Positions 42,383 to 54,409 are shown, counted from the first letter of the stretch. The stretch is DNA of 64,000 nucleotides from Vandiemenella viatica (GCA_031002005.1 CM061914.1:196000685-196064684), one strand, 5' to 3'. The notes: generated by a model not told the origin, from the sequence alone. Translations and numbers: made by a program.

Positions 42383-43306
42383 AGTGCAGCCCGTGGCGGT
42401 TTCTAGCGCATCGTCACGGGTCTAGGATAGTTCCAGTTTTTAGGGTCAAAGATTATGACAGGTTGACCTGATTTGACCAAATATAAACTTGACCTGTGTT
42501 TCACCCTTAGGGCGAATGAAATCTCTTGAGCTTGAAGAACTCGGAAGCATTAATGGAAGTAGGTATTGAACGTGACTTGTATTTGATCCTTAAAGTTTAC
42601 TCTGCAAAATTTAAAAATTCCTGTTTGCTTCGAAAGCATCACGTTGTTTTTTTTATTGAGGCTGGGCAAACAGTCATAATTTAATCTTTGGTCATAGTAT
42701 CTGCAACGGACAGAGAACTTATTAGACATTCCATATTATAAAACAGTTGAGCATCTCCGGAGAAATGAATTGCAAGAATACTCTATTTGGTAACATATAT
42801 CGCTTGATGTCCTCATTAAATAACGTAATAGCTCAAGTAAAGCGAACCGGAACAATGTTGATTATATTACGTTGAGTAAAATACGTAAAACTCAAATAAA
42901 CCGTAATGTATAAACTTTGGTCAAGCTGCAACATTAGCGAAAGTTTTAATTAAACAGAAATTTAATAAAGTCCAGGATGACAATTTTCATTCGTGGTTAC
43001 AGCAGAGAGCAACAGTAATTCAATTTTTTGAAAGTTTTATTTTGTTAAGTTGATTCCATTAGTAAGATGATACTGAAAAGCACTTCCACGTTTTTTAACA
43101 GTAAAATTTGTCGTAATTTTTTCAGTTGTGAAATGCTACGTAAAGAAAACTTAATGAATGTATTATGGCAATTAATTTGGTAGCAGCGGTTTAGATATTA
43201 AACTGTGGACATAACCTCGAATTTCTTCTAATGATATCTCTCTTAATTTGCGAGTGAAGTCTGACACGTGACACCGTTCTCCAGCCAATAGCTATCGCGC
43301 TGAGTG
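42383..43306 (-). repeat. 1-kb dispersed repeat R1, copy b
   Basis: The reverse complement starts CACTCAGCGCGATAGCTATT and is collinear with the other copies. The ACTGACCACTTTCGTTAATG block is disrupted here. It ends CCCGTGACGATGCGC ... GCCACGGGCTGCACTAG with T next. CCCGTG and CACGGG can pair as a terminal hairpin. Confidence 0.8.
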
Positions 43307-43760
43307 CGTGATTGTAGGAATTTATATGGTAGATAGAGGCTCTCTGTTCTAATCTGTCACGCTGCTTTGTGTCGTCTTCCGTCCCGCCTTAACGACCCTC
43401 ATTTATCATTACCGTTACGAAGCAGTAGCTGCCATTTCTCTGAAAGTAATTTGGAGTTGTCTGATAACAAACTAATGCACTAGTAAATCGGCACCGCGAG
43501 ATTACTACCTCAATGACCACGACGTATTTATGAGAAAATATATTAGAGGACACTACTTGGAAGTGCAAGCTAAATCTTCAAGCTAGGGAATCGAAATTAT
43601 TCCGACGTTAGCCAAGTCCTGATTTCTGGAGACTTTCTGCTTTTCCATACGTGACCGTGCCCAGGCAAAAATACGAGAAAGAATGGGAAAGGTTCCTCTG
43701 TTTCCAGGCATTACGGACTGTGTGGCAAGAGATGGTATTCTGGAGATTATTATGGTCTTT
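43307..43760. other. Unassigned, apparently single-copy sequence
   Basis: No repeat partner or coding signal found. Confidence 0.3.
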
Positions 43761-44442
43761 TGTGGTTTAATTAATATACTGATTAATTAAGAATAATCCA
43801 CCAGAAGGTTATGTTGAAGATGTTTGTTTATTTTCCAAAAACAACGTCAGCGATATTCACATGCACAGATACAATACAGAGATACTACTAACGCACTTCT
43901 TAGCAGTCGCAAAGATAATCTGTGTAAAACTTCTGTGAACTAAAGTTTTTTAAACTTACTAACTCCTGCTGATTCCTTTATATAGGCTCTATCGAAATTT
44001 ATAGAATTCTTCAAAGGCGTCCGCCCGATATTTCCTGAACATTAACACTTACTCAAACAATTAAACATATTAAAAAAAACAGAATTAATACATAATCACT
44101 TAACATCATTACAAAATGATCAGAAATGGAAATTAGAGATACTTAAATACAAAATTATTTACACAAATCATTTTAAACAGTAGAAAATTGTCCTGTAGAC
44201 ATCGTAACTTGCATTAATACTTGGAATTACACATATTTAAGCAATTCTCTTGCACAATTCTGTTCTTAAACATATTAAATGGACTTTAAATAATTTTCTT
44301 TCATAAAACAAAGTCTGTATACACTGATTTACAAGAAATTACAAAACAAACATACCAGATCACATTCAAGCAAACTTTAGCTCACTACAGATACTTCATA
44401 AAATACAATTCTGTTTACAGTTCACGTATGAGTGCTGTTACA
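43761..44442. repeat. LTR-like dispersed repeat, copy 3
   Basis: Starts TGTGGTTTAATTAATA and ends GTGCTGTTACA (TG...CA ends). Collinear with 3751-4442 over most of its length; closely related from the block AACAGAATTAATACATAAT onward. No ORF, no clear target duplication. Confidence 0.5.
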
Positions 44443-44749
44443 AGATGCTGACGTAGACGGGCGACCAACGAGAGACACGTGAGATTGAGTAATAGGCTCT
44501 GGGCATCAGAGTCAAGATGATACTAAGGAGAGTAAACAAATTATATATTAAAATTAAAAAACAGGCAAAATAGTAATAACTGAGTACTAATAATCAATGA
44601 AATAAACATATTGCTGTTTATACACTCAACGTGGCGCTATTAAATGGATGAAAAAAACTTAGTCCACAACCGGAAGGTTGGTTGGATTCTCTCGGAGGAG
44701 GCATACTAAGCCATTGTGTCAGAGGTAGGACGGCCAGTTCCTTTCCTCT

Positions 44750-44795
44750 GGGACCTACAGTTTAACGTGGAATCAGAACCACGGAGCGTCCTGGC
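44750..44795 (-). mobile_element. Fragment of the second SINE family
   Basis: On the - strand it shares CCGTGGTTCTGATTCCACGT and TAAACTGTAGGTCCC with the SINE at 16,931-17,210 (17,090-17,120). Surrounding sequence diverges. Confidence 0.5.
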
Positions 44796-44914
44796 ATAGC
44801 TCATATGATCAATCACAACTCTCATAAATTCCCGCACCTATTAAATGGTTATTGTAACAAATATACCATTACTGCCATCAAGTTTCAGCACGTGTCCAGG
44901 AATCAGAGAATAAT

Positions 44915-45240
44915 CCTGCCTCATCATATCTTATTATATGACAAAATTTTTACTTTAGTAAAAGTCTCGCCATTTTCGAGAGATTGATTTTTTAAATTTT
45001 TTTCGAAACATGTAATTTTATTCAGTTTATTCCACGCCATTTCTACAAATTGATACTTTTTGAATCCTGTTTCTTTTTTAAAAAATTTACTCAATGATGT
45101 GTAAGTCATTTAAAACAATGTAATTTTTTGTTAAAACGTTAAAAAGAACTTTAAAAATCTTTTTTTAAACTACATCTTTAAAATGCACAATTGTCTCTTT
45201 AGCACCATAAAACAATCATTTTAAAATAATTATATTTATT
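44915..45240 (-). repeat. AT-rich dispersed repeat R4, copy 2
   Basis: Inverse of 41,344-41,640. It forms an inverted pair with copy 3 (45,425-45,700), about 185 bp apart. Confidence 0.6.
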
Positions 45241-45424
45241 ATTTATTTATCGCATCGCAATTTAGACACTTTTAAGAACATTGAATAAAATATATACACT
45301 GCAACTTTACAAGATTAAAGACGTACATCTACTTTATTAACATAGTTGTCAGCAGGAAGTCCACAGGATCACCACTGTAAGACCTTATTGGTCATTCTTG
45401 AATGATATGATAACAAAAAAAACT

Positions 45425-45700
45425 TTAAAATAGGTATAAAATAATTATACCAATTAAGATTTTTTATAAAGTTTTAAGAAGAAAAGAACATTGTTCTAGA
45501 TGACTCAAATGTCTTTGAGTAAATTAAAAAAAAGAAATGGGGTTCAAAAAGTCTCAATTTGTAGAAATGGCGCTGAATCAACTGAAGAAAGTCGCATGTT
45601 TCGAAAAATAAAATTAAAAATCAGTATCTCGAAAATGGTGAGACTTTTAGTAAAATAAATTTTTGACACACAGTAGGACATGATGTGACCTGTGTGCAGT
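45425..45700 (+). repeat. AT-rich dispersed repeat R4, copy 3
   Basis: Collinear with 41,370-41,640 (AGATGACTCAAATGTCTTTG; AAAAAGTCTCAATTTGTAGA; ATGGTGAGACTTTTAGTAAA). Confidence 0.6.
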
Positions 45701-46015
45701 GTCAGGATTATCCTGTGATTCCGCGTTGAGTGTGCTGCTTGGCTTGTCCGCACGCTTCCCTCCCTGTCGCTATGGGCAGCAGAAGGTAAGCTTCTCCCAA
45801 GCCGGGCCTCGACTCGCGTAGGAAGATTGCAGATTGCCTTTTGTATGCATGAAGCAGCGAGTATTCACTTACCTGCACCGCGAGCTCTTCAAACGAGTTG
45901 GGGCGCGCCTCAGTAGACAGCCTCGTGAATAAAATGGCAGCCATGCACAGCCTCAGCAGACTTATAACTGAGGATTCTACAACAACCGTGGCGCCGCAAT
46001 ATGATGAGGGAGTTT

Positions 46016-46660
46016 TATGTAACTCGAAGACACAAATTGAAAGAATAAAAGTTTCTGATATTCGCTTAGTTCTCGAGATATTGTAGATCAAAACTGTGGT
46101 TAGGTTGTATCGCTAATACTCGTCGACGTCGAGGTCATTAGAGGCGGGAAAGGACTGGCGACAAGGAACGGGAAGGAATTCGGCCATTGCCTTGTGAAGG
46201 AAGCTTCCCGGCATTCGCCTGGAGTGATTTGGGGAAAACATGGAAAGCCCAAATCTGGATGCGCGGACAGGGATTGGAAACGGCGCCCTCCCGAATGCGA
46301 GGCCAGAGCGTTAACCGCTCACCCACCACGCTCGGTGTGGTTAGGTTGAAATGCGGCCTCAACCAGAAGAAACATTTCGCCACAGCCAAATTTTATAATG
46401 AATTCATATGTAACTCGATGAGACAAATCGAAAATAAAGAATTTTTTTTTCTATTGATATCTCGCTTAGTTCTCGAGACATTGCATCTCAAAAGTGAGGA
46501 GGTTATGGTGAGATCGTGCCTGGACCAAGAAAAAAATCATGAAAACCAGTATATCTACAGGGTGCAAATGCACTGAGGATGTTTTATTTTCTTCCTAATG
46601 GTTGTTGTTTGGTTGAAATACATCCAGGACCAGAAGAACCGTCACCAAAAGCACAAGGAG
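46016..46660. repeat. Short tandem array of the GGTTAGGTTGAAATGC family, interrupted by a SINE
   Basis: Two units with TATGTAACTCGA (46,018 and 46,409) and ATNTCGCTTAGTTCTCGAGA (46,060s and 46,460s). After removing the SINE and one duplication copy the period is about 150 bp. Further degenerate unit starts at 46,500 and 46,608. Related to the MITE at 16,381-16,605. Confidence 0.5.
46108..46335 (-). mobile_element. tRNA-derived SINE, subfamily A, with 13-bp TSD
   Basis: The - strand has GGTGGGTGAGCGGTTAACGC (A box), a mutated B box (CGTTTCCAATCCCTGTC), the common body and the CGACGTCGACGAG 3' end. Perfect duplication TGTGGTTAGGTTG at 46,095-46,107 and 46,336-46,348. The poly(A) tail is replaced by TATTAGCGATA. 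Confidence 0.9.
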
Positions 46661-47757
46661 CTATACCTATAACAGATTTTTAACATGCTATATCTCGAAA
46701 ACCAAGCGAAATATCAAAAAATTTATTATTTATTTTCGACTTGTTTTTCATGTTTGTGTTTCACCATCTGTGATTTTTTTAATATTAATAAAATTGTTTT
46801 TTATTTATTAGTTATCACTTTAAAATACTAACATTGAGTTTCTAAGGTCACAGAATGTCAAGAGAGGTATACGAAATGCTTGGTGAAAAAGAACAGTTGA
46901 AGAAAAAAAGCAGTTGAAGAGAAAATGGAATGAGAGAAGGTGTGGTTGGAAACAATTTTAATGGAGAAACTATAAAAATCCTGGTGGGGTTTATAATGGA
47001 AAATATTATCCTGAGGGCAGAAGACTAGTTTAACGATAATGTTAGTGAAACATGAAAGTTGTGTTAGATAACTGATTGACATTTGAAAAGGGAAGGTAAT
47101 ACGATAAGTGGGAGACTTTTGTTTCGTGTTGAGATTATAATAAAGCCAGTGGAGTTCACTCTAAAGTACATTTGGTATGATTTATTAATAGCAGTTTGAT
47201 TTACAGCGGTGGTATCGAAAGAAAACCAGGGTTAAATAAAGATCCTATTTGAACTAATATGACGCTGAAAACTTTAAGGAAAAGTAGTATAATTTATTTT
47301 CTAAAGGTAAAAATAAGAGATGAAGGTAAGAAGAACCGAAAACGAAGTACATTTTCATATCATTTCTAAAAACATAAAGAACCTTACAATTTCTACAAGA
47401 ATTCATCAGACTGTGGCGCCACGGTAATGTTACAATTACCTTTTTAACTGCTAGGCTGGTGGGTTTGGCGTTGTTAAAATCCTCCGTTTACGAGGGGAGC
47501 GGCAAAACCCACCCCCACAAACCTCTGAATCGCTACCCCGAGTTACTGAACAAAGCGCGGCATCCCACCACAATCTCGACGGCGGAAATTGTCTTTGCGG
47601 TCGACGGCGACAGACGCCATTTTCCAAACGCAACGAAAAACCTCTGTCTGCAGACACTGCTGCTAGTAAGGAGAAAACTAAAACTAAACTGGAAAATCAG
47701 TTTCCAGGTTTCGATTTCATTTTTGCTGTCCAGTGCAGTTCCGGATGAAGGACAGCA
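46661..47757. other. Unassigned sequence
   Basis: AT-rich to 47,450, then a mixed segment (47,460-47,740) with no convincing exon or TE motif. Confidence 0.3.
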
Positions 47758-47802
47758 GGCGTGGTGGGTGAGCGGTTAACGCTTTGGCCTCGCATTCGTG
47801 AT

Positions 47803-48037
47803 CATGGGCGCCGGGAAGAAGGTGCAATGAAAGAAAATACACAGAAAAAGATTGAGAAACAAAGATTTTATTATTAAATTAACTGTTTGTAACTTAAGGC
47901 ACCTAGGTTGTTATCCAATTTTGTTCAACGCCTTGTCAATAAATTCAGTATCCTTAGTTAATAAGTGTTATATATAATGTTTATTAAAAAAAAAAAAACA
48001 GATACACCTCCCTTAAGTGATCCTCCCGGCGCCCATG
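47803..48037. mobile_element. 235-bp non-autonomous element with perfect 14-bp TIRs
   Basis: Ends CATGGGCGCCGGGA and its exact inverse TCCCGGCGCCCATG. Interior is AT-rich with an A13-type tract (47,986-47,999) and no ORF. It sits between GCATTCG and GGAGGACG of a SINE head. I could not resolve a target duplication. Superfamily unknown. Confidence 0.7.
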
Positions 48038-48205
48038 TTTTGGAGGACGTGGGTTCGAATCCCCGTCCATCTGTAACGGGTAGTCTGTGAACTGGGGCTT
48101 AAAATAGAAATTTCAGTAGTTTATTCACTGAAGAATACTATAAGTCGCAAATCAGGCGAATGCCGGGATGCTTCCTTCAAAAAGACCATGGCCGAATTCC
48201 TTCCC

Positions 48206-48206
<1 letters not shown>

Positions 48207-48259
<53 letters not shown>
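48207..48259 (+). repeat. T53 homopolymer inside a SINE body
   Basis: 53 consecutive T, replacing the usual TTCCTTG between CTTCCCG and TCCCCAG. It is internal, not the 3' tail, so it arose by expansion of a short T run. Exact length may be affected by sequencing. Confidence 0.9.
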
Positions 48260-48260
<1 letters not shown>

Positions 48261-48312
48261 TCCCCAGTCCCATTCCACCTCTAATGACCTTAGCCGTCGA
48301 AGAGACGTAAAT

Positions 48313-48620
48313 TAAAAACCTGTATGTCGCTCACATCGTGAGCGCAATCGAGCGAGGTCCGTACGTGAGCGAAACAGCCGAGTTGCAAGATCCATGTGTA
48401 GCGCACACGCATGGGCAGTGCACCTGATGGCTCACACGTGAGTTCTCTGGCGTGACGTGGCGTCGTCCTATTTGCCACTGACTATTCTGCCAGCAACTGT
48501 CTAATAGCTAAGACGCGTGTCTTGTCTGTGCCCTTGGCACTAGGCAAAGCCATGCTCTTCGCCTCTTGCCTCGCATCATGTAGTTAGTTATTGGGCAGAA
48601 AAAATAGCTAGTATATAACT
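48313..48620. other. Unassigned sequence
   Basis: Balanced composition (48,315-48,480), no feature recognised. Confidence 0.3.
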
Positions 48621-49582
48621 CACTCACCTCGATAGCTATTGGCTTGAGAAGGGTGTCACGTGTCAGCCTTCGATCGAAAATTAACAGCGACCAGAGATAT
48701 CATTATAAGAAATTTAATAGCTAAGCAAGTGCTACCAAATTAATTGCCATATTATATTCATTAAGTTTGATTTTCGTAGCGAGTCATAGATATAACAATG
48801 TCGATAAACTTTACGGCCAAAAAATCGTGGAACTGCTTTCCAGTAACCTATTGCTAATGAAACCAACATAAAAAAAATTTAGAAACATTTAAATTACTCA
48901 TAGTCTCTGCGCTAACCACGAATGCCAATTGTTATTCCGGTCTAGGCTGAATTTCAATTTAATTAAAACTTTAGCTAACGTTGTTACTTGACCAAAGTTT
49001 ATACATTACGATTTATTTACGTTTTATGTACTGACCACTTTCGTTAATGGTCTTTGTTCATGTTCGCTGTACGTGAGTTATTAGGCTGTTTAAAGTGGAC
49101 ATCAGAACCAAATTCATTTATTCGGAGTTGCTCAACTATTTGAAAATCTGGTAATTGTATTAAGTTCTCTGGCCGTAGCAAAAACTGTGATCAAAGATTA
49201 CATTATGAATGAGCAGCCTCAATAAAAAGCAACGTAATGCTTTCGAAGCAAGCAGGAATGGTTTAAATATATTAAATTTTGCCTAGTGAACTTTAAAGGT
49301 CAAATACAAGTCAAGTTTGTATTTGTATTTCCGCAAGTTGGAGTCTACGACCTTTGAAACAATTATACGATAGCGCGATCGTCCCTTTCCGTGTTTAATA
49401 ACTACGTCTATTAATACTTCTGAATTCTTCAAGTTGAGGAGATTTTATTCACGCCAAGGGTGAAACAAGGTCAAGTTTGTATTTGGTCAGATCAGGTCAG
49501 CTATCATAATCTGTGATCCTAAAAACTGTAGCTATTCTAGACCCGTGACGATACACAAAAAACAGTCACTGGCTGACACTAG
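48621..49582 (+). repeat. 1-kb dispersed repeat R1, copy c
   Basis: Starts CACTCACCTCGATAGCTATT. It contains ACTGACCACTTTCGTTAATG and GTTCGCTGTACGTGAGTTA, and ends CCCGTGAC-GATACACAAAAAACA-GTCACTGG-CTGACACTAG followed by T. The hyphenated arms pair at 7 of 8 positions. No ORF. Confidence 0.85.
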
Positions 49583-50035
49583 TGTTAGATAAAGTGTTCA
49601 GTCTGCGTGACCTCAGCGAGTTGTTTGCCGTTGTTTGTAATAATGTTGTAACGCCTCGTGATAATCTTATTTGGTAATATTGGGTTGGATCGCTATTTAA
49701 TCATTCAGTCATTCGTGTATTAATTCAGTAAAGCCATATTTACGTTACTTTCACATGAAATAGTTATGCAGTCATTAGCGAGGTTAAGTTGGTAGCACTG
49801 TTGCCATGCTTACTTGATGTTTCCTTAAAAGCATAAGTTAGGGTATATCTGTGGATACTTGTACGGTTACGCTTTTATATAATTAAAGTATTTGTTTAAA
49901 TTGTCCATTGTGTCGTCTAAGTCATTTACAGTCGTTAGGTTAAAACCCATTTCAGATAATTGTGTGGAATAGTTTTTGATAAATCGGCAACATAAGAACT
50001 ATAATAAATAGTCCAGTCAAGTTAGCTCGAAAAAT
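49583..50035. other. Unassigned AT-rich sequence
   Basis: Nothing supportable. Confidence 0.3.
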
Positions 50036-51557
50036 AGGGTTAAAGTTACAATAATTCGCATAGAGCGAAAAATTGGTATGAATGTTCAGAATACCATTTT
50101 AAATGAAATGTGAAAAGTCCACATCAATCCCACATCTCAAAATATTCAAGGTTAAAGGTCGCATATTTTTTTCCCATTTTCCAGCCAAACGGTAAGTTCT
50201 ATTATAAAAATAGGCCAGAAAAAAAAATGTAAAGCATTTAATTGCCTGTACAAATTGTCCTTAAACATTATTCCTGATAATTGACATTTTTGAGTTATGG
50301 TGATGCTAAAAGTTGAAAAGCTCGTTTTCTCCGTAATATGCCCGAGTACGCAGCCTATATACATATCAGTGGATCCGTAATACTCGTACGAGTAAACATA
50401 TTGGTCTGTGTAACGTATACATATAACTTGTATGATTCTGTGAATATAAACTAAAAACAAACCCAGTCCCTCATACATTTTATACGCCTGTATAGCCTTG
50501 AACAACATCTGCCTGTCTGTTGTTCAATCGTCCCCGTGGCGAAGGTCGTATATCTGCTACTTTTTCAAGGACTATTAGTCTTCAACGTTCCTTCGTAGTG
50601 AAAACACATCGTTATGGCTAACATTTCGTAATAAAGTTTGTGCTGTTTTTAAATTAAAAAAAATAACTGTCGCAATTATGCTTTATTTGTAGTAAACCTT
50701 TGACTGAGAGTGAAATTGTTACTGTGGATTGTGGCATGAAGACATTGATTGATGCAAGTATTACTTGCGGCGGAAAAACTCCTTAATACAATTTTTTCCA
50801 ATTGCAGAAAGGGGTGTAATGCTAAATGCGGCTGTAAAAAGAGTTGTATTGTTTTGTTGATCAGAGTGTACCAGTTGTAAAGGTCAGTGGTGCTCCAGTG
50901 TTGAATTGCCGTCACCCGCGGATTCTTACGATATCAGCGAAGATACCTTTGACACATCGCTATTAGAAGAATTTACTTCTATCCAGGAGGAAGAAGAAAA
51001 ATAAGAAGAACATGAAGACATTACAACTGAAGTTCCAATAGATAATTGTCAATCAGATTAATAGTTTTCCTCAATTACTGGTAATTCACACAATTTCATC
51101 ATTTCCAATAGTACCATTTTTTATTTAAAACAATAGTATTTAATTAAACAGGACCTCAGTAGATCGTGGAATAGGCATAGCGCGCAAACAACGAAAAAAT
51201 AATTTAAAAAAAAAAAACACGCGCCAAGTACACTACCTTACCGGTGGCGTGACAACATGCGCACATTATGGAAAAACGAGTTTTTCAACTATTTGAATCG
51301 TCATAACATAAAAATGACAATTCCTAGGAAAACAGGGTAAAAAATTTCTTAATTGATATTTAAATTCTCTGCAAATTTTATCTGACGTATTTTTGTGACA
51401 AAACTTTGGCTGGAAAATGCGAAAACAACCTACATTTTTACGAACTTTGACCTTGAATAATTTTTTTCAGATGTGGGGGAACTTTTAAAATTTCATTTAA
51501 AAAGGTGTTCTGAACACTCGTACCAGTTTTGAGCTGTATGCGAGTCATTGTGACCCT
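50036..51557. mobile_element. 1.5-kb DNA transposon with about 290-bp TIRs and a Cys-rich coding relic
   Basis: The left end (AGGGTTAAAGTTACAATAAT, then CGCATAGAGC, ATTTTAAATGAAATG, CATTTTCCAGCCAAA, GTTGAAAAGCTCGTTTTCTC) is repeated inverted at 51,253-51,557. The interior + strand carries a decayed frame (see 50,806-51,004). Long TIRs and a single coding relic indicate an old DNA transposon. The CAGGGT-like end would fit hAT, but no 8-bp duplication is visible, so the superfamily is open. Confidence 0.7.
50806..51004 (+). pseudogene. Cys-rich transposase C-terminus relic
   Basis: With one frameshift and one stop it reads KGCNAKCGCKKSC, then SECTSCKGQWCSS, then an acidic tail VELPSPADSYDISEDTFDTS / LLEEFTSIQEEEEK ending at a stop. 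A CxCxxxxC...CxxC pattern followed by an acidic tail is often seen at the C-terminus of transposon-encoded proteins. Catalytic domains are missing. Coding ancestry is likely, function unknown. Confidence 0.5.
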
Positions 51558-51714
51558 GTGATGTCTGTTTTGACGAGACTACTGTGTTGGACGGCCCGAG
51601 GCGCCTCCGCTTGTTTGCAGCGCCCCTGGCGGCCACTGTGGTAATCGCGCAGAGTGCAGGCAATCACATCAACACACACACACACAGTCCAGCACACACA
51701 CGCTGTAACGCGCT

Positions 51715-51975
51715 GCTCTCGCAGCTAATAACCTGCACCAGACCACTGTCCTTGCGAAGTTGGAGCAGAGTGCGCGTCTCCAACGGGTTCGCGAGGTCGC
51801 TGGTTCGAATCCCCGTCCCGTCAGCCAAACTACAGTTTTGCGCAGGTTCCCTAAACCACTCCACAGGAATGCCGGGACGGTTCCTTCAAAATACAGGGAC
51901 ACAAACACTTGCACAGTCCTCTCCAGCCACTAATAACCTCGACGTCGACGAGCGTAAAGTCATAAAAACAGCAGC
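51715..51975 (+). mobile_element. Diverged tRNA-derived SINE
   Basis: CGCTGGTTCGAATCCCCGTC (B box, 51,800s), a diverged body, GAATGCCGGGACGGTTCCTT and the 3' end AACCTCGACGTCGACGAGCG. The head before the B box differs from the other copies. (CA)n-like sequence lies just upstream (51,672-51,710). Confidence 0.7.
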
Positions 51976-52499
51976 TCCCTCGATTTCAACGCGAGCCTTC
52001 TTGACGAAATGTCGTCCCTCTATGCTTTGAAAGAATCGCGTCACAGCTGCACAAAACAAGTTTATATTCACGTGACTTCGATTCCTTCAGATTTATCATG
52101 AAATGAATAACTCGCTTATTTTTATTCAAATTCCCTTTAACCTTATAATTATTTAATGATTAATCATTCATTTCTCTCTTCTACATTCTAGCTAACATTT
52201 CTTATTGTCTGCATTACAACACAACTACCTTAAAACATATTTATGCAGCCATACGTAACTGTTGCTTTTTGCTGGAGAGTCTGCTCTGCATAGTTCCCAA
52301 TGACAATAATAATCTGTGGTCCCACGATATGCTATTTGATTAAATAAATCCTATAGGCAAAAGAATTTTTCACCTTCAGTAACAGTGCATATAACCTCCA
52401 CTGCCGGTTGTCTCATAATGTTATGCATACTGCTTCTTCAGCTGTTTGTTCATATCTGCCTATCATTCCCACGCACAAATAATCGAATTTACGTCCACT
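51976..52499. other. Unassigned AT-rich sequence
   Basis: Nothing recognised. Confidence 0.3.
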
Positions 52500-53180
52500 A
52501 ATCAAACTTAGTTGAGGATATTGAGAAGTTAGTGAATATCATGAACAACTTACTGAAGCAAGATTTTGTCTAAATATAAACCAAAGCAAGAGAAAAGTGA
52601 TGAAATGTAGCAGAAATGATACCAATACTAGTAGATTAAATATAAAAATACGGTTAGATGCGATAGGAGAAGTTAGTGAATTTTTGTTACTTAGGAAGTA
52701 ACTGATGGCCGAAGCAGGAATGATGTTAAAAGCAGAATAGTAGTAACGAAAAGAGCCTTCATGAAAAAGTTAGTTTCAAATATTGATCTAGGACAAAGAA
52801 AGAACTTCTTAAAAATCTATGTGTGGAGCACAGCACTTTTCGGCAATGAAGCATGGACTTTAGGAAAACCATACAGAAGGAAAATTGAAGCATTTGAAAT
52901 GTGGTGCTACAGAAGAATGCTGAAAATTAAGTGGATAGACAAAGTACGAAATAAACGAGTTTTGTAAATGATGGGAGAGGAAAGAAATTTGTGGAAGAGT
53001 GTTAAAGAAAGAAGAGACAGGCTGGTAGATAATATTTTGGGGACATGCAGGATTGGTTAATTTGTTATTGGAGAGAACAGGGGTTGTAAGGGGTATGTTG
53101 GGATGAAAAAGCTAGCGCATGGTAGGAAGGGATTGAGTATTACATCAAACCAGTCGAGGGACTCATTACAGAATTAAAAA
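52500..53180 (+). pseudogene. RTE-like LINE 3' fragment
   Basis: Same subfamily as 13,995-15,113: DGRSRNDVKSRIVVTKRAFM, NFLKIYVWSTALFGNEAWTL, AFEMWCYRRMLKIKWIDKV, then the TCAAACCAGTCGAGGGACTC 3' end. Multiple stops and frameshifts; ends near 53,170 with an A-rich tail. Confidence 0.8.
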
Positions 53181-54409
53181 ATTACAAACTGGAAAACGCT
53201 TATCCTATAAACGTCACTGGTAAAAATTAAAGGTACTTAAGAATGGTCGGTAATATCCAGATTTCCGCAAATGGAATATCGAAAACTGAACTCTTTGTTG
53301 CTGTAATTCCATTATCTTTTTGGTGACACTTCACAGAAAGATGTGTGTTTTACTAACCGCAAAATATATTCATCTCCGTCCACTTTTTTTGTCACCAGTT
53401 GACTCTTTTATCGGTAGAACTGCACTTTTTTTTCGGTCTTACTGTGTCTCTAGCAAGATGTAAGCTCGCAAATTCGTAAACACCCACTGTGCGGCGAATC
53501 GAAAACACTGTCACCAGGCGGCCGAACAATCCTTCGGGATCTGCCGGCCGGCAGTGTAATATCATTAGAGAATTGACCATCAGTAATCATAGTACAGTAC
53601 GTATATATACTATGTCATAGAGAAAAACATTAATATCAATTATATATACAGGAGTTCCAGGTAATTTTGAACGAAAAAGTAGGCATAAACCTAACTTTTC
53701 CGAAAAGTGAGAAATTTGGTTGATTTTCGATGAACTGTAGATCGCTTAGTTTCGAGTTTAAACAAACATTGTACTACAAAAAAAAGTTGTAGGAAATTTT
53801 GTCCTTTTTCACACTGGAAATGCAGAATTTATTGCTAGGACTCATCAGGAAGGACTTACAGAGGAAAAACTGTAAAAATTACAGAAATTTTGAGGTTTTT
53901 TGGCCACAGAATATTATTCCGAGGGAGTCGGAGGTCGAAAACTTGGTTTCTGGATACTCTCACCAATATATACAAGATCTTCTACGTGGGATAGTGCAAG
54001 GTGAGACTACCCCGTTACTGGACTGATAAGCAGGAAGCTGATCGTTAGAGGGCATTCAAGCTGAGGTGTATGGAGCCGTTTGATTTACATAGACATGTTC
54101 CCCCCCGCGGTCCTTTACGACCGGTGCGCATTGTCGCGATACGGGGGCGCGATTGGACCCATATCCGGCCCGCTACGGCAGGCTATAACCGTCGAGGACC
54201 TCCTCTCGTGTATCCGGAGACGGAGTCACCCGTACTGTAGTCTCTATACACGGACGATACACCTGTGCACGCCAGTGACAGGAATGTCAAGTATGCAATA
54301 AAGGGAGTACAGCGTCACCTGAAATACTAACACAGTGCTGCCACATCTGGAGCATTAAAATCAATAAAAACAAATATCATCCCATAGTGTTCTCTAATCA
54401 ACTTAATAC
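53181..54409. other. Unassigned sequence
   Basis: 53,640-54,030 has open + strand stretches with no recognisable motif. 54,090-54,260 is GC-rich with possible coding look but no splice-bounded frame. No repeat partner found. Confidence 0.3.

Larger units (their letters stand above)
47758..48312 (+). mobile_element. tRNA-derived SINE, subfamily A, disrupted by a small transposon
   Basis: Head GTGGTGGGTGAGCGGTTAAC and GCCTCGCATTCG, then the insert at 47,803-48,037, then GGAGGACGTGGGTTCGAATC. The shared body block is replaced by about 95 unrelated bases (48,065-48,158). The end returns as GAATGCCGGGATGCTTCCTT, a T53 tract and TAATGACCTTAGCCGTCGA. Confidence 0.8.
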
